Positions 8,167 to 14,326 of a DNA stretch of 19,811 nucleotides are shown piece after piece. Every line of letters begins with the position of its first letter. The stretch's first letter is position 1. A model generated the notes under the pieces. It was not told the DNA's origin, ran no database searches, and saw only the letters and a program-made list of their open reading frames with translations. Made by a program: the position numbers and the translations under genes. The stretch is from JAWWBG01 sp033721095 (GTDB lineage: Bacteria; Actinomycetota; Nitriliruptoria; Nitriliruptorales; Nitriliruptoraceae): assembly GCA_033721095.1 (NCBI GenBank), contig JAWWBG010000016.1, positions 1 to 19,811 on the forward strand, written 5' to 3'.

Positions 8167-9081
8167 ATGGTTGTCAACTATCTGAAGAACTTCCAGCCGG
8201 TCGGCGCCGGGATCGGGTTTGGTGGCAACCACCTGCACGAACCGACCAAGCCGTACGACAAGACCAAGGACCCCGTGTTCCCGGGCAACACGCCGGTCCC
8301 CGATCCGGCCATTCGCGCCATCGGGGTGACCAAGTCCTTCGGTCCGAAGACCGTGCTCGAGGACATCTCGATCGACTTTCCCAAGGGGGCCATCACCACC
8401 GTGCTGGGTCCGTCGGGGACCGGCAAGTCGGTGTTCCTGCGCAACCTGATCGGGCTGCTCAAGCCCGATCGCGGCGAGATCTGGGTGGGGGACCGCAACA
8501 TCCCCACGTTGTCGCGCCGCGAGCTCCTCGAGACCCGCAAGAAGTTCGGCGTGCTCTTCCAGGACGGCGCCCTGTTCGGGTCCATGAACATCTTCGACAA
8601 CACCGCGTTTCCGCTGCGCGAACACACCAACAAGACCGAACGCGAGATCCGCTCGATCGTCCTCGAGAAGCTGGAGCTCGTTGGCCTCGAGGCCGCGACC
8701 GACCTGATGCCCGACGAGATCTCGGGCGGCATGCGCAAGCGTGCGGGCCTGGCCCGGGCGCTGGTGCTCGAGCCCGAGATCCTGCTGTTCGACGAGCCCG
8801 ACTCCGGCCTCGACCCGGTCCGGACGGCCTACCTGAACGACCTGGCCCGCGACATCGTCCGCGAGCTGGGTTCCACGATCATCATCGTGACCCACCACAT
8901 CCCGTCGGCCCAGCAGGTCGCCGACTACGTCGGGATGCTGTTCCGTCGCAATCTGGTCGCGTTCGGCAAGGTCGACGACATGTTCAACAGCTGGTACGCC
9001 CCGTGCCAGCAGTTCCTCCACGGCATCACCGAGGGACCCATCGGCATGTCCGAGGAGCGCGACCGCCCCGAGCTGCTCTGA
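8167..9081 (+). CDS. mceG: Mce transporter ATPase MceG (Mkl/MlaF-type ABC ATPase)
   Basis: The 304-residue ABC ATPase has all expected motifs: Walker A G-P-S-G-T-G-K-S (81-88), Q-loop Gln132 in L-F-Q-D-G-A-L-F, signature S-G-G-M (186-189), Walker B I-L-L-F-D-E (205-210), D-loop S-G-L-D and H-loop His243/244. The L-F-Q-x-G-A-L-F and S-G-G-M-x-K-R patterns are typical of the MlaF/MceG branch. The C-terminal Q-F-L-x-G...G-P-I-G-M-S-E-E motif is one I associate with actinobacterial MceG. It hydrolyses ATP on the cytoplasmic face of the YrbE permease. Residues 1-48 form an extra N-terminal segment ahead of the usual ABC start. GAGGTGA (8156-8162), overlapping the usp stop, is the ribosome binding site. 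Confidence 0.93.
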   Translation: MVVNYLKNFQPVGAGIGFGGNHLHEPTKPYDKTKDPVFPGNTPVPDPAIRAIGVTKSFGPKTVLEDISIDFPKGAITTVLGPSGTGKSVFLRNLIGLLKPDRGEIWVGDRNIPTLSRRELLETRKKFGVLFQDGALFGSMNIFDNTAFPLREHTNKTEREIRSIVLEKLELVGLEAATDLMPDEISGGMRKRAGLARALVLEPEILLFDEPDSGLDPVRTAYLNDLARDIVRELGSTIIIVTHHIPSAQQVADYVGMLFRRNLVAFGKVDDMFNSWYAPCQQFLHGITEGPIGMSEERDRPELL

Positions 9082-9239
9082 GCGCAGCGAGCGCCTTCCA
9101 CTGCGCCGGGGGCGAGCACCCGCGCTGTCATCCGCCCCCCCGGACGGCCGGGGTGACTTCCTGACTTGCCTGCACTCACCTCCCGGGGCCGACCCGACCC
9201 GGATGGGTACGGTGCGCGCCCGATTCCAAAGGATGTCGC
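9082..9239 (+). other. Intergenic region mceG-clpP with weak hairpins
   Basis: This 158-nt gap separates the Mce operon from clpP. It contains a perfect 6-bp stem CCCCGG/CCGGGG with a 4-nt loop (9138-9153), and a bulged GCGC-GGG/CCC-GCGC stem (about 9104-9125). Neither is followed by a T-tract. One of them may end the Mce transcript, but the evidence is only base pairing. Confidence 0.3.
9208..9213 (+). promoter_or_regulatory. Candidate -10 box for clpP
   Basis: TACGGT fits the TANNNT form of actinobacterial -10 boxes and would give a leader of about 20 nt before the clpP GTG. No convincing -35 box is visible at 17 nt. The same hexamer precedes the MFS gene at 18993. Confidence 0.3.
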
Positions 9240-9806
9240 GTGGCCGAGACGGACTTCGAAGCGCTGCTGTCGGGCAGCCAACGTGCCTACGCCAAGATGT
9301 TCGAGCAGCGGCGCCTCTTCCTGCGGGGGCCGCTCGAGGACGACAATGCCGACGCGCTGGTGGCCCAACTGCTCGCCCTCGACGGCGAGTCCAACGACGA
9401 CATCACGTTGTTCATCAACTCCCCGGGCGGGATCATCACCGGGATGTTCGCGCTCTACGACACGATCCAGCTGCTGGGATCCAGGGTGAACACCCGCTGC
9501 CTGGGCCTGGCCGCGTCAGCGGCGGCGTTCCTGCTGGCCACGGGCACCGGTGAGCGGTCGGCAACCGAGAACTCGCGGGTGATGATCCACCAGCCCCTCG
9601 GTGGGGCGCGCGGAACGGCCCGGGACATCGAGATCCAGGCCAAGAACATCGTCTGGATGCGCGAGCGCATCAACGAGGTCCTTGCCGACAAGACCGGCAA
9701 GCCGGTCGAGCAGATCCGCGAGGACACCGACCGCGACTACTGGATGACGGCATCCGAGGCCGTGGAGTACGGGCTCATCGACGCCGTCGCGTCCACCGCT
9801 GGCTGA
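9240..9806 (+). CDS. clpP: ClpP-type serine protease, orphan copy
   Basis: The 188-residue protein has the ClpP fold landmarks I-N-S-P-G-G (59-64), the nucleophile in A-A-S (Ser93), M-I-H-Q-P-L-G-G (His117) and Asp166 before the final E-A-V-E-Y-G-L-I-D, so the Ser-His-Asp triad is complete. ClpP forms tetradecameric chambers that degrade proteins fed by ClpX or ClpC. The start is GTG at 9240, with AAAGGA at 9228-9233 as ribosome binding site. The N terminus is short and unlike the usual ClpP entry loop, and Ser93 is followed by A-A-A rather than M-G-A. No clpX, tig or second clpP lies nearby. A DUF4870-like gene follows after 9 nt. It could be a specialised paralog working with the housekeeping ClpP. 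Confidence 0.9.
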   Translation: MAETDFEALLSGSQRAYAKMFEQRRLFLRGPLEDDNADALVAQLLALDGESNDDITLFINSPGGIITGMFALYDTIQLLGSRVNTRCLGLAASAAAFLLATGTGERSATENSRVMIHQPLGGARGTARDIEIQAKNIVWMRERINEVLADKTGKPVEQIREDTDRDYWMTASEAVEYGLIDAVASTAG

Positions 9807-9815
9807 GCCTCGGCC

Positions 9816-10202
9816 ATGTCCGCGATCCCCCCTCCCCCGCCGTCGGTGCCGCCGGCACAGACGCCTGACCAGCGCACGTGGGCGGTGATGACGCACCTGT
9901 CGGGGCTGCTGCTGGCGGTCTTCTCGGGCGGGGTGCTGGGCTTCCTCGGACCGTTGATCGTCTGGCTGATCAAGAAGGACGAGGACGCCTACCTGCGGGC
10001 ACACGCTGCCGAGGCGCTCAACTTCCAGATCTCCCTGGTGATCTACGCGATCGCATCGGCGGTGCTGATCCTGGTGCTGGTCGGCATCCTGCTGGTCCTC
10101 GTGGTGATCGGGATCGCGATCGCCTTTCCGATCGTTGCCGCCGTCAGGGCGTCCAACGGCCAGGTCTGGCGTTACCCGCTGACGATTCGCTTCGTCTCCT
10201 AG
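9816..10202 (+). CDS. DUF4870-like small membrane protein
   Basis: The 128-residue protein has a Pro-rich N terminus (1-18), then W-A-V-M-T-H-L-S-G-L and hydrophobic segments at about 28-52, 70-92 and 93-112. A conserved A-H-A-A-E-A-L-N-F-Q-I-S stretch precedes the second segment. This H-L-S / A-x-E-A-L-N-F-Q layout is that of DUF4870 (Tic20-like) proteins, whose role is unknown. It lies 9 nt after clpP on the same strand, so it is probably co-transcribed with it. The ribosome binding site is weak. Its TAG stop lies in a CTAG shared with the stop of the convergent NYN gene. Confidence 0.8.
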   Translation: MSAIPPPPPSVPPAQTPDQRTWAVMTHLSGLLLAVFSGGVLGFLGPLIVWLIKKDEDAYLRAHAAEALNFQISLVIYAIASAVLILVLVGILLVLVVIGIAIAFPIVAAVRASNGQVWRYPLTIRFVS

Positions 10203-11266
10203 GACTGGACGTACAGGTAGTACTCCTGGTCGTCCTCTTCCCAGTCCATCTCGACGAAGTTCTTGGCCACGGCGGCCTTGCAGAACTGGAGGAAGCCCGA
10301 GTAGCCGAAGTCCTTCTCGGAGAAGTCGGGCTGACGCTTGCGCAACTGGTCCTTGAGGCCCGACAACGGCGGGTCCCCGCCCAGTTCCTTCTCGAGGTCC
10401 TTGACGACGTCGGCAAGCAGGGCGAAGGCCTCCGACTCGTCCTTGGCCTCGGGCGCGAACCCGATCTCGGGATCGCCCGGAGCCGAACCGTCCGACATCT
10501 CGATGACGCCGGACTCGGCCAGGTGGTTGAGGAGCTCCCGAAATGCGCGAAAGCCGTAGTCCTGTTCGCTGAAGGTCGGGTCGGTCCGCAACAAGGCGCG
10601 CTTGAGGTTTGACGCCTGCACGGTCCCGGCCCCGGACGCCTGAACACCCGACAGGGTGCGGCGGATCAGGCGCTCGAGCTTCTTGAGGTCCTCCTTGCCC
10701 GTGGAGGAGGTCTCGGCGGCCTTCTTGGACTTCTTCTTGTCCGACCCCGAACGGCCCTTGGCCTTGTCCCTGGGCGTGCGCAGCGGCGCGCCCTCGAGGC
10801 GGTTGTAGAAGATGAACTCGTCGCAGGCGAGCGGCAACATGCCCGACGTCGAGCCCTTCATGCCCACGCCGATGACGCGCTTGTCGAGCTCGCGCAGCTT
10901 GGAGACCAGCGGGGTGAAGTCGGAGTCACCCGACACGATCACGAAGGTCGACACGAAGTCCCGCGTGAACGCGAGCTCCATTGCATCGACTGCCATCTGG
11001 ATGTCGGCGGCGTTCTTGCGGACGGAGTCGCTGCGCTGGGGGATCTCGATCAGCTCGACATTGGCATCGACATAGCCACGCCGGTCCTCGCGAAACAGGT
11101 TCCAGTCGCCGTACGAACGGCGCACGACCAATCGGCCACGTGCAGCCAGTGCGTCGAGGAGTGGTCCCAGCTCGAAGCGCATGCCGATGTCGCGCGCGCC
11201 GATGGCCACGTTCTCGTGATCGACGAACAGCGCGAGCCGTTCCTCGGAGTTCCCGTTGGGAGTCAT
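10199..11266 (-). CDS. NYN-domain (LabA/DUF88-type) RNase-like protein with two LOTUS/OST-HTH-like domains
   Basis: Starting at ATG 11266 the protein has 355 residues. Residues about 9-160 form a NYN (PIN-like) domain with the acidic positions expected for metal-dependent RNA cleavage: D16 in L-F-V-D-H-E-N, D88 and D94, and D114/D116 in S-G-D-S-D-F. A Lys-rich linker (about 165-195) follows, then two repeats (about 198-258 and 290-342), each with a D-P-x-F-S-E-Q-D-Y-G-F or Q-P-D-F-S-E-K-D-F-G-Y core, matching the LOTUS/OST-HTH pattern. Such domains bind RNA or partner proteins. An in-frame GTG at 11299 would add 11 residues but would cross the inverted repeat and the -10 candidate, so ATG is preferred. 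RNase activity is inferred from the family. Confidence 0.85.
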   Translation of the reverse strand: MTPNGNSEERLALFVDHENVAIGARDIGMRFELGPLLDALAARGRLVVRRSYGDWNLFREDRRGYVDANVELIEIPQRSDSVRKNAADIQMAVDAMELAFTRDFVSTFVIVSGDSDFTPLVSKLRELDKRVIGVGMKGSTSGMLPLACDEFIFYNRLEGAPLRTPRDKAKGRSGSDKKKSKKAAETSSTGKEDLKKLERLIRRTLSGVQASGAGTVQASNLKRALLRTDPTFSEQDYGFRAFRELLNHLAESGVIEMSDGSAPGDPEIGFAPEAKDESEAFALLADVVKDLEKELGGDPPLSGLKDQLRKRQPDFSEKDFGYSGFLQFCKAAVAKNFVEMDWEEDDQEYYLYVQS

Positions 11267-11273
11267 GCCCGCA

Positions 11274-11279
11274 ACGCTA
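11274..11279 (-). promoter_or_regulatory. Candidate -10 box for the NYN gene (leaderless start)
   Basis: On the minus strand TAGCGT lies exactly 7 nt before the ATG at 11266, so transcription would begin at or next to the start codon. No Shine-Dalgarno is seen. This supports the ATG over the upstream GTG. Confidence 0.4.
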
Positions 11280-11280
11280 C

Positions 11281-11303
11281 CCGGGTGGGTTGTCACCACC
11301 CGG
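11281..11303. repeat. Perfect inverted repeat, possible operator
   Basis: CCGGGTGG and CCACCCGG are separated by 7 nt in the 86-bp region between the divergent NYN and MFS genes. The repeat sits just upstream of the NYN -10 candidate and about 50 nt before the MFS start, where a repressor could act on one or both genes. A chance GC-rich palindrome is possible. Confidence 0.5.
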
Positions 11304-11317
11304 ATGGCGAACCGGCT

Positions 11318-11344
11318 TTGATGTGCACCTGCGACACGCAGAAT
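11318..11344 (+). promoter_or_regulatory. Weak promoter candidate for the MFS gene
   Basis: TTGATG (11318-11323) and CAGAAT (11339-11344) are 15 nt apart, and the second ends 8 nt before the ATG at 11353. Both match consensus only partly. Confidence 0.22.
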
Positions 11345-11352
11345 CGGGTCGG

Positions 11353-12573
11353 ATGAGCACGCAACAACCTTCCGTTGGGTATCGGGCGGCGCTGCGCGAG
11401 CCCGTGGTCGGCCGGTTGTACGCGGCGTTCGCGATGTCGGTCGTGGGGGACTACGTCGCGCAGGGCGCGTTGCTCTTCCTGGCCTTCGAGCGCACCGACC
11501 TGATCCTCGGACCCGCGGCGGTCCTGGCCGTGGCGGGCCTTCCCGCGGTGCTGACGGGCGGCATCGGCGGCGCCTGGCTGGACCGGCTTCCCCGCCGCGA
11601 GGCCCTCATCGGCCTCCAGTTGCTGGGCGCCGTCTCGGTCCTGCTCCCCGTCCTGTTCGACGCCACGCCGTGGGTGTTCGTCGCGGCTGGACTGCTCGGC
11701 GCCGTTCGGGCGGCCAACGTCGCCGTTCGTTCGGGGGCGATTGCCGACGGCGTCCGTGAGGAACACCGGGGGCCGCTGCTCGGGTTGACGGGCACCACCG
11801 AGCAGGTGGGGCAGGTGCTCGGCTATCTGACCGGGGCAACCCTGTTCCACCTCATCGGCAGCGATGCCGCGCTGCTCACCGACGCGGCGACGTTCGTCCT
11901 CGCAGGGATCATTCTCACCCGCCTGCGCATCAACGAGCAGCATCGCCGCGCGGTTGGCCGTGACGTCCGGGCCGGCGTCCGGGAGATCTTCGGACACCCG
12001 ATCCTGCGCATCCTGGCGCCGGTGGTCTGGATGTCAGCGCTGGCCGGGGCCGTCCCGGAAACCATGGCATCGGCCATCACCGACGACGGCGACGCATGGC
12101 GGACGATCGTGCTGATCAGTGCGCCTGCCGCCCAGGCCGTGACGTCGTTCGTGATCGGACGGACCGAGGTCCTCAAGCGGTTGTCGTTCCAGATGACCCA
12201 CCTGGTCTGGTTGGCCCTGGCCTACGGACTCGCGATGCGGTTCGCCGACAGGGCGCCGCTGTTGGCGGCTGCGAACGCGCTGGTGGGCGTCGGGCTCGCC
12301 TGGACGCTGGGCCCACAGCTGGCCTTTCTGCGGCATGCACGCCCGGAGCGCATGGCACAGGTCACGGGCACCATGATCGCGGGACTGATCGTCTCCGAGG
12401 CGGCTGGGTCGCTTGCGCTGGGATGGTTGGCGGACGCCACGTCGGTGCAGGCGGCCTACCGCACGGCAGGCTTCCTGGTGTTGGCCACGGCGGTCGTCGG
12501 CTGGATCGCAATGCAGCGGACCCCCGACGCCCGTGCACTCGACCGGGCCTTCACGGAGCGCCTCTTCCGCTGA
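11353..12573 (+). CDS. MFS transporter
   Basis: The 406-residue protein has about twelve hydrophobic segments. The MFS loop between helices 2 and 3 appears as G-G-A-W-L-D-R-L-P-R-R (near residue 75), and a long central loop rich in Arg and His lies at about 190-210. It resembles the actinobacterial MFS_3-type exporters; substrate unknown. The ATG at 11353 is the first start after the divergent NYN gene; an upstream reading in the same frame overlaps that gene and is a shadow. No clear Shine-Dalgarno is visible, consistent with a leaderless or weakly led transcript. It is convergent with the HAD gene, 27 nt apart, with no obvious terminator. Confidence 0.85.
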   Translation: MSTQQPSVGYRAALREPVVGRLYAAFAMSVVGDYVAQGALLFLAFERTDLILGPAAVLAVAGLPAVLTGGIGGAWLDRLPRREALIGLQLLGAVSVLLPVLFDATPWVFVAAGLLGAVRAANVAVRSGAIADGVREEHRGPLLGLTGTTEQVGQVLGYLTGATLFHLIGSDAALLTDAATFVLAGIILTRLRINEQHRRAVGRDVRAGVREIFGHPILRILAPVVWMSALAGAVPETMASAITDDGDAWRTIVLISAPAAQAVTSFVIGRTEVLKRLSFQMTHLVWLALAYGLAMRFADRAPLLAAANALVGVGLAWTLGPQLAFLRHARPERMAQVTGTMIAGLIVSEAAGSLALGWLADATSVQAAYRTAGFLVLATAVVGWIAMQRTPDARALDRAFTERLFR

Positions 12574-12600
12574 CCGCCCGTTCGACGCACGCGTCCACGC

Positions 12601-13239
12601 TCAGGTCAGGCTGACACCGAGGAAGGGTTCGAGCCGCTCGACGGTCGTCTCGACCGATTCGTGGAGCACGCCGTGCATGCCGAGCTCGTCCGCAACGTGG
12701 ACGTTGTGGTGGAGATCGTCGACGAACGCGCACTGCTCCGGGGTGGCACCGAAGCGGTCCATGGCCAGCTGGTAGATCGCGGGATCGGGCTTGCGCAGGC
12801 CCACGTCGCCGGAGATCACGAGATCATCGAAGATCTCGTTGAGCTTGTCGTAGGGATACCAGTCGGTTCCCCACGAGTTCGACAGGAGGCCCGTGCGGAT
12901 GCCGGCTGCCTGGGCCCTCGCGACGACTTCCCACATGCCACCGTCGTCGCCGGCGAAGCGGAACAGCCGTGCGATGAGCCCGTCGGGATCGACGTCGCGG
13001 CCCTCCTTGCGCAGCAACGTCGCCAGCGCCTCCTCGAAGGCCGCCTTGGTCACCTCGCCACGTTCGAACTGGCCGATGAGGCCGCCATGGTCGCCGACGT
13101 AGGCCTGGCTCAGGATGCGGTAGACCGTGCCGGGCTCGAGATCATGATCGGTCTCGAAGCTCTCGAACGAATCGCCAATCGACCCGGTGAGGACACCCCC
13201 GTAGTCCACGAGGAGGACTTTCCCGTTCGGCGTTGTCAT
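12601..13239 (-). CDS. HAD-superfamily protein (ACAD10 N-terminal-like)
   Basis: The 212-residue protein has the HAD motifs in order: motif I V-D-Y-G-G-V with nucleophile Asp12, motif II L-L-S-N-S (Ser120-Asn121), motif III Lys150 in L-R-K-P-D-P-A-I-Y and motif IV V-D-D (174-175). Gly14 replaces the second Asp of D-x-D, the general acid of classical phosphatases, so ordinary phosphatase activity is uncertain. The helical cap (about 20-110) and the R-K-P-D-P-x-I-Y motif resemble the sEH/ACAD10 branch. The ATG overlaps the stop of the upstream kinase gene (ATGA), so the two are coupled. Human ACAD10 fuses HAD, APH-kinase and dehydrogenase domains, which suggests this pair works in one pathway. 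The substrate is not known. Confidence 0.85.
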   Translation of the reverse strand: MTTPNGKVLLVDYGGVLTGSIGDSFESFETDHDLEPGTVYRILSQAYVGDHGGLIGQFERGEVTKAAFEEALATLLRKEGRDVDPDGLIARLFRFAGDDGGMWEVVARAQAAGIRTGLLSNSWGTDWYPYDKLNEIFDDLVISGDVGLRKPDPAIYQLAMDRFGATPEQCAFVDDLHHNVHVADELGMHGVLHESVETTVERLEPFLGVSLT

Positions 13240-14267
13240 CGTCCTGCTTCCTCCGTGGCTTCGGCAGCGGCCTCCGTGAGACGATCGATGACGCCCCAGA
13301 GTGCCTTGAGGGCGTCGGCGGCCTCCTCGCCGTAGGCGCCGTCCTCGTACCGCGTGGCGACGCCCTCGAGGATCGCCGACAGCTTCCAGCGGCCAAAGGC
13401 GACGTAGTAGGCCAGCTCGGACAGGTCGCGGTCCGAGTGGCGCATGTACAGCCCCGGGAGATCGGCCCGGCGGGGAAACCCGGGCAGGCGCGTTGGCGTG
13501 CCCACGACGCCGATCGGCTCGTCCTCGGGATCGAACCAGTAGACCTGCAGCAGCCCGACATCGGCGAGCGGATCGCCCAGCGTGCACAGCTCCCAGTCCA
13601 GGACGGCCTGGATGCTCCCGTCGTCGGTGACGATCATGTTGTCGAGGCGGTAGTCGCCGTGGACGATGGCCACGCCCTGCTGCTGCGGGATGTCGGCTGC
13701 CAGGCGCGTGTGGAGCTCGTGCATCAGGGGCAGGTCGCGCTTGGCGCCCTTGTCGAGCTGACCCTTCCAGCGCCGCAGCTGCCGCTCCAGGTAGCCCTCA
13801 TGGCGTCCCAGGTTGCCGAGGCCGACGGCCTCGGGATCGATGGCGTGGAGCGCGCCGAGCACCTCCAGCATCCGATCGGCGACGACACCCCGGGCGCCTG
13901 GCGTCAGGCGCTCGGCGTCCGGCTCGTCGCGGATCACGAGGCCGTCGACGAACTGCATCACGTAGAAGGGCGCCCCCGTGACGTCCTCGTCCGACTCGAG
14001 TCCGATGACGTCGGGCACGGGCACCTCGGAATCGGCCAATGCCAGGAGGATGCGGGCTTCACGCCCCATGTCATGGGCGGATTCGAGGACCCCGTGCAGT
14101 GGCGGCCGACGAAGCACCCACTGGATCCCGTTGTCATCGGCGACCGTGAAGGTGAGGTTCGAACGGCCACCCTCGACCATGGTGAACGCGAGGTCTCCCT
14201 GCACGTCGGCACGGTCGGCCAGCCACCGGCGAACGCCATCGGCGTCGATGCCGGGAATCTCGGTCAC
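13236..14267 (-). CDS. APH-fold kinase, ACAD10/ACAD11-like
   Basis: From GTG 14267 the protein has 343 residues. It carries the Brenner-type motif V-H-G-D-Y-R-L-D-N (His203, Asp205, Asn210) and V-L-D-W-E-L-C-T-L-G-D-P-L-A-D (metal Asp224), nearly the wording of the kinase domains of ACAD10/ACAD11 and of actinobacterial FadE36-type proteins rather than antibiotic kinases. The N-terminal lobe has a Gly-rich G-G-R-S-N-L-T-F. ACAD11-type kinases phosphorylate 4-hydroxyacyl-CoA during hydroxy-fatty acid breakdown, so that is a reasonable hypothesis here. GTG 14267 is chosen because GAGGG lies about 7 nt upstream and a longer frame would run into bioA. The gene diverges from bioA across 59 bp and is followed by the coupled HAD gene. 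Confidence 0.88.
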   Translation of the reverse strand: MTEIPGIDADGVRRWLADRADVQGDLAFTMVEGGRSNLTFTVADDNGIQWVLRRPPLHGVLESAHDMGREARILLALADSEVPVPDVIGLESDEDVTGAPFYVMQFVDGLVIRDEPDAERLTPGARGVVADRMLEVLGALHAIDPEAVGLGNLGRHEGYLERQLRRWKGQLDKGAKRDLPLMHELHTRLAADIPQQQGVAIVHGDYRLDNMIVTDDGSIQAVLDWELCTLGDPLADVGLLQVYWFDPEDEPIGVVGTPTRLPGFPRRADLPGLYMRHSDRDLSELAYYVAFGRWKLSAILEGVATRYEDGAYGEEAADALKALWGVIDRLTEAAAEATEEAGR

Positions 14268-14292
14268 GATGTGCCCTCGCTGCGGGATGCGG

Positions 14293-14298
14293 AGCGTA
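14293..14298 (-). promoter_or_regulatory. Candidate -10 box for the kinase-HAD operon
   Basis: On the minus strand TACGCT would start transcription near 14286, giving a leader of about 20 nt that includes the GAGGG ribosome binding site before GTG 14267. No clear -35 box is seen. Confidence 0.35.
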
Positions 14299-14311
14299 GG
14301 GGGTGGCCTCG

Positions 14312-14317
14312 TACGCT
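14312..14317 (+). promoter_or_regulatory. Candidate -10 box for the biotin operon
   Basis: TACGCT ends 9 nt before the bioA ATG at 14327, so the mRNA would be leaderless or nearly so. The -35 region shows no TTGACA-like match. Confidence 0.4.
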
Positions 14318-14326
14318 CCCGGGGCG

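Larger units (their letters stand above)
14291..14319. repeat. Perfect inverted repeat between the kinase gene and bioA, possible operator
   Basis: GGAGCGTA and TACGCTCC, 8-bp perfect arms with a 13-nt spacer, fill half of the 59-bp divergent region. Each arm contains a TACGCT hexamer reading outward, one toward each gene. The repeat could be a dimeric repressor site (arm and spacer size are like a BirA operator, but the sequence is not the BirA consensus) or simply two mirrored -10 boxes. Confidence 0.55.

Noticed and set aside
9138..9153. CCCCGG/CCGGGG hairpin as a firm terminator of the Mce operon.
   Set aside because: The stem is only 6 bp with no T-tract in a GC-rich region, so it is only mentioned as a possibility in the intergenic entry.
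13236..14267. Aminoglycoside resistance gene, because of the APH fold.
   Set aside because: The LDWELCTLGDPLAD wording and the HAD partner point to the ACAD10/11 kinase branch, not to drug-modifying enzymes.
14291..14319. Calling the bioA inverted repeat a BirA box.
   Set aside because: The arm sequence does not match the BirA consensus (TTGTAAACC-type), so only an unassigned operator is claimed.
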